Shown: in pieces, positions 58,840 through 64,000 of the stretch | Position numbering within the stretch: the stretch's first letter is position 1 | Layout of the letters: every line of letters begins with the position of its first letter | Source of the DNA: Alisma plantago-aquatica | Taxonomy: Eukaryota; Streptophyta; Magnoliopsida; Alismatales; Alismataceae | Reading direction: 5' to 3' | NCBI GenBank assembly: GCA_963693085.1 | Contig: OY856409.1 | Span: 1,534,999,072-1,535,063,071 of the forward strand | Length of the DNA: 64,000 nucleotides | Translations under genes and position numbers: made by a program | The notes under the pieces: model-generated | What the model was told of the DNA's origin: nothing | The model's input: the letters and a program-made list of their open reading frames with translations, nothing else | The model's database searches: none

Positions 58840-60063
58840 ACTTCAATGTTTGGTGGTGTTGGCAACCCAACTCCGTGAAGCATCATAGGTAATCACACCT
58901 TCACCTTAGAGCTTCTTCAAGTCATCAATCATAGGTTCAAGATAAATGTCGATATCATTTCCAGGTTGTTTAGGGCCCGATATCAAAGACGACAACATAA
59001 CATACTTATTTTTCATACACAACAAGGCAGGAAGATTGTATATAACAAGCATAATTGGCCAAGTGCTATGTTGGCTGCTCAATGTCCCGTACGGATTCAT
59101 CCCATCTATACAAAGCCCAAGTCTTAGATTCTTGTCTTCTTCACCAAATTCAGGGTACAATAAATCAATCTTCTTCCACTGTGGGGAATCAGATCCATGT
59201 CGTAGGATCCCATCATTATTTTCTTAACATATGCCTCAAATTCTTCACATCTATAGGATTGGCAAACAAGCATTGAAACTGTGGTATTATAGGTAGATAC
59301 CACATCACCTTGGTAGGAGAACCAGTTTTGGACTCCCCCAAAGTCGTCAATTTATACCTTGACGAACCACATTTCGGACAATCTTTCAAATCTACATAGT
59401 CCTTTTAGAATAATATACAATCATTTGGGCATGCATGTATCTTCTTGGCCTCCATTCCCATTGGGCACAACAATTTCTTGAACTAGTATGTTGAGATTGG
59501 CAACTCGTTTCCTTCAGGAAGAATTTCTTTCAACAAAGACAACAATGATGTGAAGCTTTTGTCGCTCCATCGATTGTTAGCTTTCAGTTTATACAATCTC
59601 AACACAGTGCTAAGCTTCATAAACTTACAACTGGTGTATAACGGTATCTCAGCATCATGCACAATGTTTCTAAACATGGGAGGTGAATTGGTGTGCTCTA
59701 CCCCACAACTATCCAGCATCGCATCAATGATGTCTATGGGAACTGGTTCATTCACATCTACGTCATCGAATGCAATTTCTTCTTCCACACAAGCACTGTT
59801 ATCGACATCCACTGATTTTAGGTTTGGAATCACTCCATGCCAATGCCATTCTGTATAGCCTTATACAATCTGTTGCATATGACATGACTTTTGATTTCGT
59901 CACTAGTGCTGACTTTCAAGTTGTTACCGTGATGCCTACATGGACAGTAGAACCTATCTCCAGGTTGTTTCCTATGTTCCTTGGCAAATGTAATAAACTG
60001 GTCAGGACCAGAAATAAACTCGGGGGTGCATCGATATGGAATGGGCATCCATGATCTATCCAT
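58840..60063 (-). pseudogene. CACTA Tnp2 (Transposase_21) transposase relic
   Basis: Start ATG at 60063 follows an acceptor-like TTGATCATAG. N-terminal transposase-associated domain: MDRSWM, YRCTPEFISGPDQFITFAKE and FYCPCRHHGN. Then RLYKLKANNRWSDKSFTSLL, LPEGNELP, CPMGMEAKKIHACPNDC, CPKCGSSRYK and SPTKVMWYLPIIPQFQCLF. Transposase_21 core: DSPQWKKIDLLYPEFGEEDK, LGLCIDGMNPYG (first catalytic Asp), STWPIMLVIYNLP and KQPGNDIDIYLEPMIDDLKK. It stops soon after and the rest of the normally 700+ residue protein is missing. TGA/TAA breaks and frame changes occur near 59830, 59475, 59408 and 59225. Tnp2 cuts CACTA ends; this copy cannot. Confidence 0.9.
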
Positions 60064-60179
60064 TCTATGATCAAAGAGAAAACAAGTATATATTAGAATA
60101 AGATTAGGGTCTAGGGTTAAAATATTAGGGTTTATGGTTAAAACTTTAGGGTTTAAGGACTTATATATAATTAATGGTT

Positions 60180-60725
60180 AAAACATCCTAAGTGAGATTA
60201 GGTGTTCAAGAACAGTCCCAAACCGGGGACTATCCAAGATTTACTCCTAATGAGGAAATCTTGGACGGGTTTCTAGGCCAATAAATACATGTACTGTCAT
60301 TCTTATATATAATAAATGTGTACCACCTATCCCATTCTTGAACACCTGATCTCACTAGTAAGTGTATAATGTGTATTGGGTTTTCAAGAAAATTTTGGCA
60401 GTATTTCCCCATTGTTCTCTAAGTACATATGTACTTAGAGAACAAATGGGGAAATGTTGCCAAAATTTTCTTGAAACCCCAATACACATTATACACTTAC
60501 TAGTGAGATTAGGTGTTCAAGTCTTAGAGAACAAACGGGGAAAATGTTATCGAAATTTTCTTGAAAACCCAATACACATTATACACTTACATCCTAGGTG
60601 AGATTAAGTGTTCAGGAACTGTCCCAAACTGGGGACTATCCAAGATTTACTCCTAATGAGTAAATCTTACATGGGTTTCTAGGCCAACAAATACATGTGT
60701 TGTCATTCTTATATATAATAAATGT
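60180..60725. repeat. Large palindrome and flanking direct repeats in CACTA leader intron
   Basis: 60337-60521 is a near-perfect palindrome with about 92-bp arms centred on GTACATATGTAC (60428/60429), carrying CTTGAACACC at its outer ends and GTATAATGTGTATTGGG and AAGAAAATTTTGGCA in the arm. A partial third copy of the arm follows (60521-60595). A 130-bp direct repeat (GGACTATCCAAGATTTACTC, TTTCTAGGCCAA, TTATATATAATAAATGTGTA) flanks it at about 60200-60325 and 60610-60732. Confidence 0.9.
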
Positions 60726-60732
60726 GTATAAA

Positions 60733-61639
60733 CTACAGGCAACATGGTTAATCCTAATCTATATAGCATTATTAAATAATAAATCAAGAAACCAATAGTT
60801 TCAAACATGCAATAATTCACAATATAATGTTATAAATTATAGGCAACATGGTTAATCCCCACACTCTTGTAGACAGACTAACCTTAAATATAGTAATGTA
60901 TAAGAGATTAAGAAAAAAAATTCTTAGGTAAGAGTAAGATGAAGCTCATTGATAATATAGAAAGGGGGGCTGACCTTGGGCCCTTAGTTGATATTACATC
61001 AATGTACTACTGATTTCCAAGATAGGATAGATGAGACTAGAATTCATATTAGATGAAAAAATAACAACTTAGGACAAAGTCCATCACTAAAGTCCCAAAC
61101 TCAACATATATGCACAATTAGAATCAAATATCAGACAAAAGGGTAGAACCCTAATTTACTCAAACATGAATAAAAATTACCCTAATGACAAAAGGGATAG
61201 GAATCTTTAATAGACATTATATGTAGCCCTAATCATCATATTTAACATACTACGTTATTACGAACATCCAGATCAGATTAAGATCATACTATGTTATAAC
61301 CATTGGTTTAATAACCCTATTTCCGCATGTACATGATTATCAACTTTAAAACCCTATAATTCATTGAAATCATTCTAATTCAATTTAAGATGTTGGGATC
61401 ACATAATTATATATTAACATCAGAATATATAAAAGAATCATAATTGATATGATTAACAACATGCTCATCAAATTAGGGTTTTCTTGAATATCATCTAATA
61501 TTCATGTACTAACTATACCTTTGTAACAAGAAGAATAATAGAGATTTAAGTATATTTTATTCACAATCTACACATTTTTCTGATCAAAACCATATACAAT
61601 ATGTCTATAATTGGAGCTAGTATTCATTTCCTACATTAT
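60733..61639 (-). other. CACTA leader intron, AT-rich
   Basis: Lies between the palindrome and the GC-rich leader. AT-rich, no coding signal. Reads as intron upstream of the Tnp2 start codon. Confidence 0.45.
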
Positions 61640-62045
61640 TGACAATATTAATGTGGATCTGACCAGCCAATGGTGTGGTCGAACAGGAGTAGGGTACTGC
61701 TTGATGGCGGAGGAAAGAAGAGGAGGAAGAAAAGCAGAAGAAGGGTACCTTCGTGGCGGAGCCGGCCTAGAGAGCAGGGAGCAGAGCGCATAGGAGTTAT
61801 GGTCGGAGCAGCGACCTGGAGAGCAGGGAGCAGAGCGCGCACGTAGGGAGCAGGCCTAGGAGAGCCACAGCTGGCCTGGAGAGAAGCGGCCGGAGAACCA
61901 CAGCAAGCGGCGGCGACAGAGGCACACGATGAGTGGTAGTGGCGACGGCGACCAGAGCACCAGCAAACAGTGGCAGAGGCAGAGGCAGAGGTAGAGGAGC
62001 AGCGAGCGACGGTGAGTAAAGGAATCGTCAGAACCCTCAATCGCG
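61640..62045 (-). other. GC-rich leader or first exon of CACTA
   Basis: An abrupt GC-rich island between AT-rich flanks. The words GGAGAGCAGGGAGCAGAGCGC and GCAGAGGCAGAGGCAG are repeated. A 130-residue minus-strand ORF here has low-complexity Ser/Ala/Cys text and no family likeness. Position next to the subterminal repeats suggests the 5' leader exon near the CACTA promoter. Confidence 0.4.
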
Positions 62046-62099
62046 GAATGAATTAAACAGAAAGGGAAGAGTCTGGCTCACGGCATGGGTGCTGTTAAG

Positions 62100-62600
62100 T
62101 TAACAATAGGCGTCGATTGTTAAAAAAACGATCCTAAAAACTATAGTTGATTACCAACAAAAAGCCAATACTATTGTTCATTTATAGTCGTCGGTTCCAA
62201 CTAGAAAAATTGACGTCTATCTTTATATGCTGACAAAAATAAATGTTGTCGAATTAAGACCATAGTCGTCAGTTTCTGTATAAACATCGACGCTAAAGGG
62301 AGGTGAAAATTTTCACAGTTAAGTACGCAAAAATACAACGACGTCGATTATTGTAAGACAAACGATGATAAAAATTGGTCAAATTTCTGTCTCACGGAAA
62401 ACTTTAGTCGTCGATTTCTTTTATAACAACCGACGCTGTATGTTAAATTTTGGAGGAATTTTTTTCATTGGAAAATTTGGATTTGGCAGTTAATTTTAGG
62501 TGTCGGTTGCTTATTAAGGAACCGACACTAAATAAAAGTGATATTTGTATCTGGTCGCCCTTCACAGATAGATGTCGATTTTTTTATTTAACCGACACTT
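62100..62600 (-). repeat. CACTA 5' subterminal repeats (terminus lost)
   Basis: Repeated GGCGTCGATTGTT, GTCGTCGGTTCC, GTCGTCAGTTTCTG, ACGTCGATTATTG, GTCGTCGATTTCTTT and ATGTCGATTTTTTT with matching AACCGACG/ATCGACGC partners, the same family as at 22206-22760. The sequence breaks at ACCGACACTTT; the TIR TTCTGTAGTAGTG is absent. Confidence 0.85.
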
Positions 62601-62922
62601 TATTGGATGGGTTCTGTTATGTTGATCATTGTAATTCGTTACACAAGGATCAATAATGTTAATTGGACACTACGTACTACTATCCTACTAATCATGTGTG
62701 CATGAGATACATTAGATATTACTATATCCTAGTCGACCTAGTAGTTAATCTATTTACAGAATGCATGCATAAGAGGTATATAGGTCATTGTATCATTTAT
62801 GTCTATAATATATATTAGAATATGTGGATGAGCATGTACAAAATATAAATATATGTAGCATTATGTTAATTAGAAGTGTTATATTAGACAATAGCTCAGT
62901 TATTATTAATTAGAGTACAAGA
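62601..62922 (+). repeat. Chromovirus LTR fragment, second copy
   Basis: Matches 21811-22132 (GGATGGGTTCTGTTATG, CACTACGTACTACTATCC, AGAGTACAAGA) with roughly 5% differences by eye. It is not the missing distal part of the interrupted LTR but a repeat of its proximal part. Confidence 0.85.
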
Positions 62923-62923
62923 G

Positions 62924-63123
62924 CTCTAAAATATCTTGTATAAATATCTTATTTTCGTATGATTGACCTGCGTTAATACCTATGTATTAATATGTATGTA
63001 TGCAGATCTTGTATTACATATGCATTAATACGTATGCTAAACTTGTATAAATAGATTGTTATCGCATGATTTTACCTGCAGCATCCTCTAGAATAGTAAC
63101 AGTTATAGGGCAATTTGTATCAT
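62924..63123 (-). repeat. CACTA internal fragment, second copy
   Basis: Matches 25325-25525 (CTAAAATATCTTGTATAAAT, GATTGTTATCGCATGATTT, GAATAGTAACAGTTATAGGG), an intron and exon part of the Ulp1-type gene. It joins the LTR fragment directly, so the DNA equivalent to 22133-25324 (with CACTA terminus and LINE) is missing here. Confidence 0.85.
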
Positions 63124-64000
63124 TTCTCCTTTTTTGGGGGAATCCAGGAGGCTATTTTATTCATCTCGCCCTCCTCTTGCGAGCCAATACGGAAAACTAT
63201 TACACGGGACTAGATTTTTCTGAAAAAGAAATTTGGTGGTACTACTACCATTACAGTTATCTCTAGCTAATTTTGAACTAATACCTTCTGGAGGTCTTCC
63301 ATACTCCACATGACCTAAATTATTTCTCTGGTGCAGCTTTGCTAGAGCGTCAGCCGCCTTGTTACATTCACTAGGTTCAAAGTTCAGCTCCCATTCGGGA
63401 TGTTCCCGCCTGCACTTTTGTATTCTGTTAATAACCCTCGCATACCTGGGATTGTTTTCCGAGTTGCTATGCAACATGTTCACCAACGCCTTGCAGTCCG
63501 TTTTAACCACTATTCTGGAGTGTTTGTTCCTTTTTTCCGCTTCTAAATCCATGTCAACAGCAATTGCCTCATCCTGTGTTGCAGACTCCGCAAACACGTC
63601 CCTTGCATATCCTCTGACCCATTTTCCATCATGGTCCCGAATAATTACTGCAACTATGGCCTTTTTCTTAGTCCAGGAAGCGTCTGTATTCAACTTAATG
63701 TATCCTTCCGGTGGCCGTGTCCACATATGGGTAGTTCTTGCAGTGGGGTTAGTCACTTGTTGGTCACCTTCCCACGCTTTTTCATTCAAGGCAATGTCAC
63801 TTTTGATCCACTGAATCATTACATTGGCGGGGACCGTTGTACCCTCAAACAACGTCCTGTTTCTTGCCTTCCACAGGTTATAGCAAGTTATCAGAAAGTG
63901 TTGTACCTCTTTTCCGCCTTTCTTAACTTGGCTTCGAAACCAACCAGCTTCCTCCACCTGAAAGAATTTGTTTATTTGGTCGGTATTCAACACTGCTTTC
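63124..64000 (-). mobile_element. LINE (L1-type) 3' part with RNase H domain, runs off the window
   Basis: The minus-strand ORF (63993 to 63157) encodes plant LINE RNase H (RVT_3): YIKLNTDASWTKKKAI, VIIRDHDGKWVRGYARDV, TQDEAIAVDMDLE, IVVKTDCKALVNMLHS and CNKAADALAKLHQ, with the D, E and D catalytic positions visible. The N-terminal part FLITCYNLWKARNRTLFEG is the usual linker after the zinc region. The 3' end has AATAAAATAG and CCCCCAAAAAAGG on the LINE strand. The ORF is open to the window edge. Inserted in the second CACTA fragment after TTTGTATCAT. Confidence 0.88.

Larger units (their letters stand above)
22206..62600 (-). mobile_element. CACTA (En/Spm) transposon, genes on minus strand, interrupted by LINE and SIRE
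   Basis: The left terminus is CACTACTACAGAA, the canonical CACTA end. Subterminal repeats of the GTCGATTnTTnAAnnAACCGAC type lie at both sides (22230-22760 and 62100-62600). On the minus strand there is a leader region (61.6-62.0 kb), a Tnp2 transposase relic (58.8-60.1 kb) and a second gene with Transposase_24 and Ulp1 domains whose exons run from 58491 to 23117. Removing the SIRE (30.7 kb) and LINE (1.1 kb) leaves about 8.6 kb, normal for CACTA. The right TIR is missing: the subterminal text abuts chromovirus LTR sequence at 62600/62601. With a truncated Tnp2 it cannot move itself. Confidence 0.85.

Noticed and set aside
61648..62040. 130-residue minus-strand ORF in a GC-rich island
   Set aside because: Low-complexity Ser/Ala/Cys composition from GCAGAG-type repeats; likely a transposon leader, not a protein.
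62593..62620. CACTA right terminus at GGGTTCTGTTATG
   Set aside because: It resembles TTCTGTAGTAGTG only in TTCTGT; the same bases belong to the chromovirus LTR copy at 21815, so this is a rearrangement join.

Overview
The window is nuclear DNA of a flowering plant. It has no bacterial or phage operons. It has intron-bearing gene relics with GT/AG junctions, plant-type retroelement lineages (SIRE/Maximus, Athila, chromovirus), CACTA transposons with Transposase_24, Tnp2 and Ulp1 domains, plant LINEs and a tRNA-derived SINE. A monocot is my guess only, from the style of the copia-type LTR at 10-14 kb. No undoubtedly intact host gene is visible; nearly every coding stretch is a transposon gene or a gene relic.

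Left part (1-15.3 kb). A CACTA-type element opens the window, with 112-bp subterminal repeats (1-425) and a multi-exon Transposase_24-like gene on the plus strand (748-3066). It is followed by a non-autonomous hAT element (3712-4511, 8-bp target duplication) and a SINE (5150-5376, 15-bp target duplication). Then come a minus-strand GH47/EDEM mannosidase relic (5968-6625), an unrecognised three-exon gene remnant (7551-8630) and an ABCC (MRP) transporter relic with introns (8672-9957). The ABCC relic is cut by copia-type LTR sequence lying as a ~1.04-kb inverted repeat (9990-11025 against 13277-14315).

Right part (15.3-64 kb). This is a nested stack. A decayed chromovirus (15331-22205) has its 3' LTR interrupted by a CACTA element (22206 to about 62600, genes on the minus strand). 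The CACTA carries a truncated Tnp2 gene and a Transposase_24 + Ulp1/C48-protease gene. A 5'-truncated LINE (23628-24687) sits in the C48 part. A SIRE/Maximus copia element (27517-58235) splits a Transposase_24 exon. Inside the SIRE element, a large-LTR non-autonomous element (LARD, 30786-39024) sits in gag and an Athila gypsy element (45414-56678) sits just before the 3' LTR. LTR ends and 5-bp target duplications can be read for the three inner LTR elements, and a 14-bp duplication for the LINE. Beyond 62600 the sequence repeats a piece of the chromovirus LTR fused to an internal piece of the same CACTA, suggesting a local segmental duplication, and then enters a second LINE.

How it works together. 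SIRE, LARD and Athila each show the set an LTR element needs (LTR promoter, primer-binding site, and coding regions except in the LARD), but every coding region carries stops or frameshifts, many of the form CAG to TAG. The most unusual shared signal is that three unrelated LTR families carry arrays of short inverted repeats with CGGTC/GACCG-like cores just upstream of the LTR TATA box. I see no wholly new biological system. The best candidates for novelty are those LTR hairpin arrays, the Transposase_24-Ulp1 CACTA gene, the ~185-bp palindrome in the CACTA, and the inverted LTR pair.
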